In this document: piece after piece, positions 43,750-54,315 of the stretch | How positions within the stretch are numbered: the stretch's first letter is position 1 | How the letters are laid out: each line of letters starts with the position of its first letter | NCBI GenBank assembly: GCA_000934385.1 | Contig: KN880508.1 | Coordinates: 1-64,000, forward strand | Length of the DNA: 64,000 bases | Reading direction: 5' to 3' | From: Cylindrobasidium torrendii FP15055 ss-10 | Lineage: Eukaryota; Basidiomycota; Agaricomycetes; Agaricales; Physalacriaceae | The notes under the pieces: model-generated | The model's database searches: none | Seen by the model: only the letters and a program-made list of their open reading frames with translations | Told to the model about the DNA's origin: nothing | Program-made: the position numbers and the translations under genes

Positions 43750-46060
43750 ATGGCCCGCACTCCTTCTGTGCGCATTCCAGGTTCAGCCGCTACGGCTGGC
43801 GCGCAATTAGCGCGCATTGCGTGTATGCGCCAATTGGCAACGCCGGCAAGGCCTTTCTCCGCGTCGTCTGCAAAGTCCAGTACGCCTTCCTACCCCACAT
43901 CAATGTCAAAGCGCTTACATGCACCCGCATAGCCGCCAACCGAAATCCCCAAGGCTCGGCCAAGGTGGAAATGTCGCGACGAGCGACTGTTGCGGCAGAA
44001 TCCACTCAACGCGTAACGATGACCACGCTGATGTCCGACAGCAAGCAGTGCGTGCCTTCATATCTGCGCTTATGGCTTTTCATCGTTCTTACAACGCACA
44101 CCTAGGGTCAAGCCTGGCTTCACCGGTCCGAAGAAGCTGAGGTCGGAGCTGTATTTCCCAGGCGGACGCTCAATCTCGAATGGGAAGCAGTACTCCAACC
44201 CGCCAGCGGCGGCATATGAACCCCACACCGTGTATTTATTGGAGTCGAGGTGCGTGACATGTTAGCATCTGCCGGCGCAGCTCACAGTGACCACAGATAC
44301 GACGTGCAATACCCAGGGCACGGACGCCCGAATCAACTCGTGCATGAAATTGGTATCTGCCGTCATGGTGAACTCGAGGATGTTCTTGCTCGCTACAACA
44401 GCGAGTACGCGCCTGCCCGTTCGCTACAACTCATGGACCGCGCCAAATGGCCATTTGGACAGCTAGAGATGGTGCGTTTGCTTTTTAGCATTATGAAGCA
44501 TCAACTCATCCGAAATTCTAGCCTAAAGTGGCAGAGTCCAAGGCAACCAAGGGCTCCAAGGTGCAGGGCCGTGTTGAGATATGGGATACGCTTGAAGACG
44601 AGTCGGATGCCCTCATGCCATCGACACCAAAACTTAAGGACGTCTATGATGTGGACCCCGACCGTGTCGCGCGCCAGACCGCCGCCGTCAAGCAGCGTGT
44701 CAAGGAGACCGGGCTGGACGGTATTAGCAGCGGCGTCATCCGCCCGGATGGGAAGGTGCCATTCGAACTCGAGCGTCCGGATGGGACGTACCATCCCTCT
44801 GGTTTCCAAGTTCCCACTCGTGCCAAGGATCTTGGGAAGTATCCTTTGCCTCCACCAAAAGCGCCCGATACCCGTAGCAAGCCTAACGACGACGTGCCCG
44901 ATGTTTACGTCCACCCAGAACAATGGCAGCAGGTGAAGGAGAAGGACGCTGCGGTCATGGGTCATATGCTTCTGGGAGACTTCGAGGCTGGCACACGCCC
45001 GAGCAAGCGCAAGATTCCGACCGAGGTGTCTGGTATCCGGGACAATGGCGAAGAACAGCCTCCCCAACACGCCTCTGGATTCATCCCCCCGACGCCGTCC
45101 GCCCCTCGCGGCGATACGAGTGCCTTTACTCACACTGTGGAAGGCCGTGAGCTTGACACGCGGGAGATTGAAGCGCGAGATGCCTGGAAGGCGAGCACGG
45201 CGGCCATTCGCAAGAAGTACTTCAAACATATTGCAGAGACGCCGTTCTGGCGACCTGTGCTGTCGCTGACTGTGTCCACCCGGCCACTGGCGTTCACTTT
45301 GGCGCGTTTGAGCAAGGCTGAGGCCCGTGGGCAACCGTTCCATGTTAACATCGACTCCGAGGGACGCAAGTACGGCCAGAGCCTGAGCTCGCGGCTGCGC
45401 TGCCTGCGTCTCCAGCGTATGGAAGACTTGGCTGTCGACATGGCGCAGATTTTGGCCGGTGCTCGCGGTGGACCCATTGGGATTCGGTTCTCTGTCGACC
45501 AGACTACAGGCGGAGCCATCGGCGACCCTGTCCCATGGACCAAGCGTGTGATAGGCGTTGGTATTGCGAACTGGTACGAGCGTGCGGCAGAGATCAAGGA
45601 GGCGTTTGAGAAACGGCAGGATGAGGTGCACCAGTACGAGGTGAATGCGAAGGAGAGTGAGAAGCCGTTTGTGGTGTATGGAGTGGATGAGCGTGGGAAG
45701 CGTGTGGCGTTGCCCGGGCAGACGGAGGTTCCGACTCTGCCATTCGACAGCATTGCAAAGAGGGCGGCAATTCCAAACTCCTTAAGGGCAGTGTTCAACG
45801 ACCTTGCGGAGCTGACGCAGCTGTTGCGCGAGGAGGGTGACCACTTGGTCGTGCACATGGAGGTTAGTGAGGGTGAGGAGGGTAGCGGTCGGATTATTGG
45901 TGTCGATGATGGGACGCCGCCACCGCCAGGCTGGGTACAGGTCAGCCATACACAGGCGAGGCAGGTTGTGAAGAGGCGTTTCGAGTGGTTGAGTGCGCAA
46001 CATGCGGGCCCCATTGGGGAGTTGTTGGCCGAGCGTCACTGGGCCGTTGCGTACCCGTGA
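43750..46060 (+). CDS. Probable mitochondrial protein of unknown function
   Basis: Well-supported exons: 44106-44249, 44297-44471 and 44522-46060. An upstream exon ends at 44047, before a 58-nt intron. The first Met at 43750 opens an Arg/Ser/Ala-rich stretch without acidic residues (ARIACMRQLATPARPFSASS), a textbook mitochondrial targeting sequence. I could not join this exon in frame to the one ending at 44047, so an intron with weak signals or a frameshift lies between 43890 and 43990. The body is hydrophilic, with RYDVQYPGHGRPNQLVHEIG, a long basic helix-rich segment (KKYFKHIAETPFWRPVL), and RRFEWLSAQHAGPIGELLAE near the end. I recognise no catalytic motif. Length and composition would suit a mitochondrial ribosome- or RNA-associated protein, which is a guess. 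Confidence 0.7.
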
Positions 46061-46670
46061 GCGTGTATCATGTGAGATGTAGCTGAAAAGATTCGTGCAT
46101 TGCTCGCTCCTTACAGTTTTTGTACTACTACCTATCTAGCCAAGGCTATCGAATTGATATCTTCATAACCAATATTTCGCGAGACCGATTCAGTGGAAGG
46201 GAAGTATCCCAACGACTTGCGGAAGTGAAAATGGCTGAGTAACCCCTGTGCAGTGTTTATCTATGATTACCTCTATTTCCGTATTTGGATGCATTTGTCA
46301 TGCAACCATTGTCTTTCTTCCCGATGGTCAGAATGTTCGACTTAACTACACAATCACTTCTCATGTGTGTTATCGTAGCAACTATCATACGACGAAAGCC
46401 TCGGTAGACGGTGTGCACCAGTCAGAGTGCTGACTAGACCAATCACTCGGCTGAGCAAAATCTATTGTACCTCTGACGTTCCTTCTAAGGATTGAATGCC
46501 CTTGTTATACACCTTGGGGGAAGGATGTAGTCTATGTGCAGCGGCGGCGGGGGTCATATATTCTAACATAGTTCGCTACAGTCGGTATTGTAATCCTAGT
46601 AGCCCGTCCTAAAAGATCATGTTATTAGAAGGAAAGTCCTGGGAAGCAATGCACTGACCAGCCGCCCTCG
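46061..46670. other. Intergenic, no gene recognised
   Basis: This lies between two convergent genes. No coding pattern seen. Confidence 0.5.
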
Positions 46671-47840
46671 TTACGTGTGCAGCACGTCGACCTTGATCAC
46701 ATCCCTTCTTGAGTCAGGCAGGGCCCACCTCAGCGCCTCATACGTCTCCTCGTTTCTCACTGCCACATGCCGTAGCTCGGGCCAATAGCTCTCGTTCCTA
46801 AGCGCACGACCCCATCCACCGAGCACCAACGGCCATCGCGTGTCCACGTGCACGCGCCGGACGCAGGGGAACGAGGCAAAGAGGGAGGACATGTCGTTCA
46901 TCGGGCCATTGCCGTTCCGCCAGCAGTCTTCGGGGAGCCCTATGAGAATGTCCTGAAGAGCGGGCACGGGCATGTCCGCCCACGTGTTTCTGAGCGTACG
47001 AATGAGCTGGTGCACAGAGCGCGTGTAGAAATTGCGGAGCTCGAGTCGAACGATGTTTGGGACGCGGAGTCCGCGCGGGAAGTCGGTGTTGTCCGACACT
47101 ACGAGTTTCTGTAGTGAGATGAGCACGACGGGTGGGCCGCTGCCTTTGAAGGATACCCGACTGCCGAGCGTTAATGAGGTGAGTGTTTCTGCGGATGGGG
47201 CGAGCACTGTTTGTGTTGGGATCTCTTGTACGTCCAAGGACATCTCGACCAAACCCGGAGGGAAGATTGGTTTCGGGGTGGAGGAGTCGGGATCTGTCTT
47301 GTATATCACCAGACCATATGCGTGTACGTATCTGAGGCGTTCAAAGGCATTTGTGCATTCCGAGGACAGGATGGCGAGGTTCGCGGTCCCTCCGAGCAGT
47401 CTGAATGCAAGTGACCGTAGGTTTGGCGTTCGGTTGGCCATCACGACGGACAGCACTGTTCGTGGGTCGCGGTCGAGAATGGTGATGTGCTCTGCGCGGT
47501 CGATGTACTTTCTGACAAACGTTATCCACTCCTCGTCCGTCTCCCGCGTCCATGGATGGTAAAACGAAAAGGTCAGAGCCCTGCCCTGGCTCCGCTCGAT
47601 GTGCGCGATGAGTTGGGGCAGACGCGCAAGTTGCTGTGAGTGGCAGGGGATGTGTACCCAGAGCTCAGGGAATGCGAAGGTTGCGGTGCGCCAGTGCTGG
47701 CAGACTTGCGACACGACCGTAGTGATGCGTGCGTTGTCTTCTACCTGGATGTACTCTGGGAAATGCAGATCGTGTATGCATACTTGCGCAGAGATGATAA
47801 TCTTACACAGGATGTTGGAGGGGAGCAATGAAACGCCCAT
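46671..47840 (-). CDS. F-box protein
   Basis: Single-exon gene of 389 residues. The F-box segment is LLPSNILCKIIISAQ, more divergent than in its relatives, with signature VVSQVCQHWRTATFAFPELW. The leucine-rich body has LTSLTLGSRVSF and ends WPELRHVAVRNEETYEALRW. Substrate unknown; SCF adaptor inferred. Confidence 0.8.
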   Translation of the reverse strand: MGVSLLPSNILCKIIISAQVCIHDLHFPEYIQVEDNARITTVVSQVCQHWRTATFAFPELWVHIPCHSQQLARLPQLIAHIERSQGRALTFSFYHPWTRETDEEWITFVRKYIDRAEHITILDRDPRTVLSVVMANRTPNLRSLAFRLLGGTANLAILSSECTNAFERLRYVHAYGLVIYKTDPDSSTPKPIFPPGLVEMSLDVQEIPTQTVLAPSAETLTSLTLGSRVSFKGSGPPVVLISLQKLVVSDNTDFPRGLRVPNIVRLELRNFYTRSVHQLIRTLRNTWADMPVPALQDILIGLPEDCWRNGNGPMNDMSSLFASFPCVRRVHVDTRWPLVLGGWGRALRNESYWPELRHVAVRNEETYEALRWALPDSRRDVIKVDVLHT

Positions 47841-48587
47841 GATGGTCAGAGCGACAAATGTAATGATGCCGAGCGATCACTGCAGATTGTGGGCACGTGG
47901 TTCTCTCTCCGAATTCTCAGGGTCCCATTTGCCGGCATCGTAGTTGGCAGATGTAGATAGTTCGAATCAGAAAGGTTCATTAAGCGCCACTCCGCTTCCA
48001 TCTGTCCTCTGGATATCCGCATCGAGACACACAAAGGTTACCCATGATCAGCCCATGATGATGATTAAATTCGATGACAAAACAATGGAAATGGTATGGA
48101 GATTACGGTTGAATGGGCTTCGCTGTTGCTTCATTATATATCCCTGTCTACTATTAAATCCTGTGTCTATCTGATCAATCTCTGTAAGCTGGTGCTGGGT
48201 AGACCGTTCTGCATTTGGCTCACGGGGCCGCTTCATGAGGATCAGAGCTTTGGCATAGCACACCACAGTGAGCACTTTCTGCATTTTGAGTCATGCCAAA
48301 CATGAGAAAATAAGATGTGGCAATGTAAATTCATGCGTACAGTACAGCATTTACTAGTAGTACTAGTAGTATTATTGCCAGGGCACAAAGTTATTTAAAT
48401 TATGTACATACTACACGGTGCTCATTACACGTACGCAACTTCATCGCATCTTCCAGAGCAAGTCACTATACTCTTAGTATCATGAAGACCGAAGATATAG
48501 TTGCAGCTTCAGGGTGAAATGATGAAGGCTTTAGTACCAAACTTGCTGAGTCGATGGTTGGGTAGCCTATACTGGCTCTTTCTGTTA
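47841..48587. other. Intergenic, no gene recognised
   Basis: AT-rich, with a short TAGTAC/TAGTAG repeat near 48350. No gene. Confidence 0.5.
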
Positions 48588-48679
48588 GGCCGCGTGGCGA
48601 AATGGTTACCGCGTTGCTTTCCGACGTCTGCTCAGGAATCTGTAGGCAGAGATTGTGGGTTCGATCCCCGCCGTGGTCT
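48588..48679 (+). tRNA. tRNA-Arg (anticodon CCG) with a 19-nt intron
   Basis: A full cloverleaf folds by hand. The acceptor stem GGCCGCG pairs with CGTGGTC (two G-U wobbles). The D arm spans 48597-48612 (GCG/CGC). The anticodon stem TTGCT pairs with GGCAG, with anticodon CCG at 48621-48623, and the T arm is GTGGG-TTCGATC-CCCGC. The intron, 48625-48643, follows the base after the anticodon, the standard position. Internal A box (TGGCGAAATGG) and B box (GGTTCGATCCC) are present, and a TTTT terminator follows near 48690. It decodes CGG. Confidence 0.88.
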
Positions 48680-50015
48680 AGAGGATAACCTTTTGGGCTA
48701 AGCCCAAGGATCATGCTTTTGGCCCGCGCCATGGGTCCATGCACCTTTTTCTCCCATACCAAAATCACAAGTCTGACCTTTGGAAGAATATGAGGTCAAT
48801 GCTGGATTTTTCGGCAAGCTTTTTTTTGTGCATGCAAGGTCGAGAACGCTGAGCCCCAAAAGGCAACAATCTGAAGTCATGCATGCTGTATAATGCTCAA
48901 TAGTGGACTATGAAGGCTCAAAAATAGCTTCTACCAATTGAATTTATCCACTGATTTAACTATCAAGTATATTGCCCGTTATTCCATAAACGCGCCACTT
49001 AAGAACATTCATAATGCGCTCACACAGCATGCTCTCTGAAGACAAAACTCTCACAGAAAAATGTAACCATGGCTAGTAAATAAATTTGAATAATATACGG
49101 CCCTTCCTGGCAGTGGTCTGAAAGCGGCACGCGAGGTTTTGCTAAGCATTCGCCGTCATGTGATACCCGATCGACACAATGGGGAACAATGGCAATCAGA
49201 TCGGCTACATCAATGCACGTTTACCATGGGGTAAGAAACTCATTTCTCAGGCTTTGAGGGCTGGAGTGACACTACGGCCAAGACTACACATGCGACATTC
49301 GAGTCAAGACGACGAAGCGACCTCGGATGGCTCGGCAACTTGGCGTCATTGTTCTTCTCGATCGGCCACCCGTAGGCGAGATAACAGGCCCCGTTTGAGG
49401 TGTAAAGATACTTTTTGCCCCATTGTATCGGAATGCAGTCCCCAATGAACCCTGCTTTCCAATCGGAGAGACCTAGAAGCCGCAGACATCATCGTTACTC
49501 CTTGTTGGTCTCCATAGAGTGTGCGGACTGTGTAAATCTAGGTCGAAAGCAGCACTCGGGGGCACATCCGACCGCCCACCGTCTCGGCCAACCATGGATA
49601 CGGCATACAACGAGCTTACGCCCATCGCCCATCTACCACGCGATCAGGCATGTGAAATCGCCATGTGGCGTCGCATCTTGCTTGTGATATTACCCCGCTT
49701 TTGCCCAAAGGCGCCGCGGGCGTCGGCGTGCGCGCAGTGTTGGAGAATGTCGAATATATACTTATAGAGCGTAGGGAACATTGGCGGTGCAAAAGCATAT
49801 CTCCGAGTATCCCACGATATCAAGGAGGCCAGGCCAAGGAAGGAGGGGTCTATAGGATACTATGCAAAGTTGGCAAGGATAGCGCGCGCGATAGCAATTA
49901 AGGATACATAAATCGAGATAAATAGGACAGAACCCAAGAGCCCAGCATAGCAAGGTATTGACCGAGAAAGATACGGGGAACAGGGAAAAGAGATGAAGGA
50001 TGGTACGACCCGGTG
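48680..50015. other. Intergenic, no gene recognised
   Basis: About 1.3 kb with overlapping short frames but no recognisable product. Confidence 0.45.
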
Positions 50016-50711
50016 TCACTCATCCGAGTCCCCGTCGTCCTCGTCGTCGCTGCCCCGCTTGTGTCCTCCATCCCATTTACGTTCCCAGAGCCGCACTTCA
50101 TTTGGATCGCGATTTGGCGAGTCTACTGCCGCCAATCGCGCCCTCAGCGCCTCCGTCTCCGCAAGCAGTCCATGGATGTGGTCGATCGCTTGTAGATTGT
50201 CAGCGCAGAATCCTTTCAGCAGAAATGGGCACGCACTTTTCGCTAGAACTACGTTTTCGCTCTTTGGGCCTGCTCGACCATCTGCCTGTGCGACCTTTTC
50301 CTCGCTGACCCCATTCGTGCGCCGTCTTTTCCTTGGTTCTGTCGCCGCCGGCTGCGCCAGAGCTTCACGGAGCGTTGGTACAACTTCACAGAGCGCCTCG
50401 TATCCCCTCCGTATATTTGCTCTCCGTTTCTGCTCACTTTGGATATGATTTGCCTTTTTCTGGCTTGCAGAAAGCGTCGGCTTCATGTTGCTTGTGCTCG
50501 GTGTGGGAGGCGGCCTCGACGATGAACCAGAAGCAACTGGCATGGGATTCCCATTCTGTGTGCGGATGTTCGAGCTGGAGTTGTGGTGGGATGTACTCGG
50601 CCGTTTGGACGACGAGACGCCTTCGAGCGCCATCAGGTCCCGCGTTGCCCGCGAGAGTGAGTCGCGTCGTTGCGGCGGTATCGGGATGTTAAATGCGGAG
50701 TACTCGGACAT
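50016..50711 (-). CDS. bHLH transcription factor
   Basis: Exons 50711-50237 and 50188-50016 on the reverse strand, with a 48-nt GTGCGT..AAG intron, 215 residues. The N-terminal ~80 residues are Ser/Pro/Asn-rich and disordered. The basic region and helix 1 lie at residues ~85-115 (NHIQSEQKRRANIRRGYEAL), with the His89, Glu93, Arg97 pattern that reads E-box CANNTG DNA. A basic loop with RKRRRT follows, then SENVVLAK and, across the intron, TIDHIHGLLAETEALRARL as helix 2. The tail is acidic (DDEDDGDSDE). The basic region resembles the HIxSEQKRR type of fungal Mlx/INO4-like regulators. Target genes are unknown. The intron splits helix 2, as in related genes. Confidence 0.87.
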   Translation of the reverse strand: MSEYSAFNIPIPPQRRDSLSRATRDLMALEGVSSSKRPSTSHHNSSSNIRTQNGNPMPVASGSSSRPPPTPSTSNMKPTLSASQKKANHIQSEQKRRANIRRGYEALCEVVPTLREALAQPAATEPRKRRRTNGVSEEKVAQADGRAGPKSENVVLAKSACPFLLKGFCADNLQAIDHIHGLLAETEALRARLAAVDSPNRDPNEVRLWERKWDGGHKRGSDDEDDGDSDE

Positions 50712-51077
50712 CGTTAGGCTGTGGTGTCAATGTGTAGACGGTTGTGATGGTGGTGGTAGAGAACAGAGCTGGTGCGGGTCCAGCCACCTCGGGCCGATCA
50801 TCGCACAATGCCTGCCTCCTGCCAAAATGACAGTAGACAGGCCGCGTTAAAGAAGGTGGCTTTTGGGTTTCCTTGTGTACCTTCCCATCTTATGGAACAG
50901 TAGACAATGTTCAAAAAAATCGGGGCTTTAGGCAAATGCCGACCAAATGTATGGGGGCTCCTTGAATTATTGCAACAACCCTGATTGACTATCGCTAACA
51001 CACGCGAACAACATGATATCCAAACATTGATTCCGATGCAAACTATATAATGCGTTATAACATGTCGAGGCCTGTTC
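50712..51077. other. Intergenic, no gene recognised
   Basis: Upstream region of the bHLH gene; no other feature seen. Confidence 0.5.
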
Positions 51078-52265
51078 TCAAGCCTCAATTGATTCCGGAA
51101 AGTTAATCACCGCAAGTCTACACTTGCGCCATACCGACAACACCTCAAGCAGCTGTGAGTACATTTCCTCGTTGTTCATTGTGATGGACTGGAGGTTCGG
51201 CCACCTTCTAGCATCTGATCCAACGGCATCCCAAGCATCCAATCGTCGCGCCCAGTGTAAGACCGCCTCTGTAGGGCTATGTACCTCCCATCGCATATAG
51301 CGTACACTGGGAAACGCGGAGAACAGCCGACCGAACGATGGGCACCCGTGCACTTGGCGACCTAGCGGCGCCAGCTTGATACCCAGATGCTCGACTTCGG
51401 TCAACGGGTTGGCGGCCCATGTTGGAAGCAGATTGGAGACAAAATATTTGAGATTCTGGGGCATGTCGACGCGTAGCTGCAGTGATTGGAGGTGCGGAGC
51501 AGTGATCCAATGCGACACGCGAGGATGGGTGACAGTATCCAATTCGCGGAGGGCAGGAAGAAGGACAGGAAGAGACCCCGGGAGAATATTCTTCACGTGC
51601 ACATCTGGGCCTATTGTGAGAGATGAGAGGGATGAGGAGGATGGCAAGAGGATGGTGTGCACGGGAAGCGGCATGGTGGCCGCCGAAACGACCTCGGCTT
51701 TCTTGACGATGGGACTGATAGACATTATCCCGATACCATCAATACAGACGTGCTTGAGCACATCGAAGCTATACACCTCGAATCCTAGCTGTGCTTGTTG
51801 GGGCGCTATATTGAATCTGCTGGATGTTTGGATCGACAGGGAGCGCAAGTTGGGAGAATTTCCTCGCAGGATCATGGAAAAGTATGCTTCGTCACATTCC
51901 AGGATGGTAAGTTGCCGGGCAGTGGGAAGATGGTTCGCCACGATGTTCCGCAGACGAAACCAGATGTGCGTAGCACGCGGCAAAGCAAGAAAGCATACGA
52001 GAGGCCATCCCTTGGAGCGTTGAATCTGCTCAGAAAGCAACTCAAGCCGTCCAGCTGGGTATCCACACCAGGGTATATACACCCAGAGTGCTGGAAACCC
52101 TAGCGCCGCAAATCGCCAGGAGTGGCACACACGGGAGACATCCAATGCCACCTGTGCGTTTCCTTCGACCTGATCCTGCGTTGCGAAAGTTGTATCGTGA
52201 GTTTGTGCTTGCTGGAATATTTCTGTGAGGAGCTCGACAGGGAAAGACTGGATTCCCATGGTCAT
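51078..52265 (-). CDS. F-box protein (divergent pair, left)
   Basis: Single-exon gene of 395 residues. The F-box segment is FPVELLTEIFQQAQ and the signature DVSRVCHSWRFAALGFPALW, with an Arg replacing Gln in SQVC. A leucine-rich body follows, with WPNLQSITMNNEEMYSQLLE near the end. A second Met two codons in (52259) is an alternative start. It is head-to-head with the F-box gene at 52352, with 86 bp between start codons. Confidence 0.8.
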   Translation of the reverse strand: MTMGIQSFPVELLTEIFQQAQTHDTTFATQDQVEGNAQVALDVSRVCHSWRFAALGFPALWVYIPWCGYPAGRLELLSEQIQRSKGWPLVCFLALPRATHIWFRLRNIVANHLPTARQLTILECDEAYFSMILRGNSPNLRSLSIQTSSRFNIAPQQAQLGFEVYSFDVLKHVCIDGIGIMSISPIVKKAEVVSAATMPLPVHTILLPSSSSLSSLTIGPDVHVKNILPGSLPVLLPALRELDTVTHPRVSHWITAPHLQSLQLRVDMPQNLKYFVSNLLPTWAANPLTEVEHLGIKLAPLGRQVHGCPSFGRLFSAFPSVRYMRWEVHSPTEAVLHWARRLDAWDAVGSDARRWPNLQSITMNNEEMYSQLLEVLSVWRKCRLAVINFPESIEA

Positions 52266-52351
52266 GGTGGCGATTGGTGAAAGGCCGGAACTGCGGGCCG
52301 ATGGGCCTTGGAATCGCTATTCTGGTTCTTTCCGGGTTCCTTCATGCGTCC

Positions 52352-53524
52352 ATGATGGCTACGAGCATAGCTGCACTCCCACTCGAGCTCCTCACGGAAA
52401 CATTCGTCGGCGCTCAATCTCACAGCGCCGTCTCCCACGACCGAGGCCAAGCCGAAGAAAACGCACGAGTAGCCATTGCTGTATCACAAGTGTGCCACCG
52501 ATGGAGAGAGGCAGCGCTTGGATTCCCTGCGCTCTGGGTGTACATAGCCTGGGGTACCTACAATGCCCACCGACTGCATCTCCTTTCCGCGCAAATCGAA
52601 CGCTGTAAAGGACGCCCAATGATTTTCAATATTTTGTACCCCGGAGACGTATGCAATCAAATGCTCGTGCACGATTCCATCGCGAGGCATTTTCCAAACG
52701 CAAAGGAAATATCGGTTGAAAACTGCACTACGAGTATGCTCACTACTATTCTAAAGTACGACGCTCCGCACCTGTATTTTCTGCGCATCGAGACATTTTC
52801 CATGATCAAACTCCCCTCGGCCGTATCAAAACTGCTCGCGAAGAATTTCAAGTCTCTCAAAGGAGTTTATCTTCGTGGCATGGACGTCGCATCTTTGAAT
52901 CTCGTTATAAAGGCGGAAAAGATCATGCTTGCAAATGTACGATTCCCCGTACATACATTCCTCGGCCCGTCTTCTTCGACTCTCACAACGATGGTGTTGT
53001 TACACGACGAGATTTCTGTCTCTGAAGCTCGCTTAGACAGCCCGCTTGTCTTACCAGCCCTGCAGTATCTGCGCGTTATGGCGCACCTCGCCCCACCTGT
53101 GCTCTTGGCCATCAACATGCCGCGACTCAAGATACTCGTACTGTCAGCCTTAAAACCAAATAGTTTCACATATTTTCTCTCGCTCCTTCCAGTCAGCTGG
53201 GCCTTAAGGCCTCCCACAAAGCTAAAGTGGTTAGAAATTGATTTCATGTGTGTTCAAGAAGAACATGAGATGTTGAAGAATTCCGACCGCTTGGAACTGA
53301 TGTTTTCTGTGTTTTCTAACATCGACAGTATGTGGTGGAAGGGCCATAGCTGGGTTGGTCTTGTGGAATCCTGGGGCAAGAGGTTAGGCGAACCCGGGGA
53401 GGATGGAAAGGCCAAAATGCCAAACCTTCGAGAAATCGCGCTGGACAAGGAGGATTCGCATGCTGCGTTGGTAGATGCATTGGCGGCGCAGAGGCCCGAG
53501 CTCTCCGTTCTCTACGAACCGTAA
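52352..53524 (+). CDS. F-box protein (divergent pair, right)
   Basis: Single-exon gene of 390 residues, started at the first Met of MMATSIAALPLELL. The F-box segment is LPLELLTETFVGAQ and the signature AVSQVCHRWREAALGFPALW. The leucine-rich body ends MPNLREIALDKEDSHAALVD. The open frame runs upstream to 52274, but that part has no family similarity. It resembles the divergent partner, which suggests an inverted duplication around the shared promoter. Confidence 0.8.
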   Translation: MMATSIAALPLELLTETFVGAQSHSAVSHDRGQAEENARVAIAVSQVCHRWREAALGFPALWVYIAWGTYNAHRLHLLSAQIERCKGRPMIFNILYPGDVCNQMLVHDSIARHFPNAKEISVENCTTSMLTTILKYDAPHLYFLRIETFSMIKLPSAVSKLLAKNFKSLKGVYLRGMDVASLNLVIKAEKIMLANVRFPVHTFLGPSSSTLTTMVLLHDEISVSEARLDSPLVLPALQYLRVMAHLAPPVLLAINMPRLKILVLSALKPNSFTYFLSLLPVSWALRPPTKLKWLEIDFMCVQEEHEMLKNSDRLELMFSVFSNIDSMWWKGHSWVGLVESWGKRLGEPGEDGKAKMPNLREIALDKEDSHAALVDALAAQRPELSVLYEP

Positions 53525-54315
53525 CGCATAGACTTGTCCACCAAGTTTCGGATGTAATGAAAATTGATGATAATAATGGCATGATTTTCAGTGATCAACC
53601 TCGTCCTGCGAGCCTGAGGTTAAGTCTTTGTCTCAGTCCGGGTGCGCCACCCATTCTTCCATTCATTCTCATTCACGATCACGTGTGTATCAACTGCGTT
53701 TTCACGAGGCTCTTCAACACAACATTCCCTCGTCCCCTTTGCTAGTACATTGTCGTTTGAGCAAAAATGTTCCGGATTTGCCTGGGAAATTATGCAAACA
53801 GGATTTTTGCATGGCAGGACTGTAGCATTGAAGGCGGTACCTCCTGTAATATGTATGCAGTAGAAGAGCTTGCCTGATATGTACCAAGCGGTTATCGATG
53901 CGTGGTTGGGTAAACATTGGTGAATTGTAGGAGCTGGACTCGGTCATGAGGCCTATGGGACCTTCCGCTGTTCAGGACGCTCTGATTTTGTGCGTGGATG
54001 ATATGTACCGTACTAGGGGAGCGATGATGACGCTGTGGTGGGGCAAATGGGCTAGAACGGCCAAAGTAAGCCTGGTCTATGCGAAATAACATGTTTAGCC
54101 TGACCCATGAGGCCGCATATCCATCCTTACCCGCCAGATATCGCTGGACAAGTGCCAGAACTTGAACTGAACTTGAATACGTACGCACAAATCGGTCGGT
54201 TCCAATCTTGATCGGCCGATGACGTCTCGTGGGAAAAAATACCCCGCGAGCATTTGACAAGTACCCCGCGTCCCCCAGCCTTCCCCACCGACCACGACGA
54301 CGGCCGACAGCGACG
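53525..54315. other. Promoter region of glycogen synthase, no other gene
   Basis: No coding pattern seen; the 5' region of the glycogen synthase gene lies at its right end. Confidence 0.5.

Noticed and set aside
44501..45631. 376-codon reverse-strand open frame
   Set aside because: It lies opposite the well-supported mitochondrial gene, whose codon usage and intron phases are consistent. The antisense product resembles no family and is Arg/His-rich as shadows often are.
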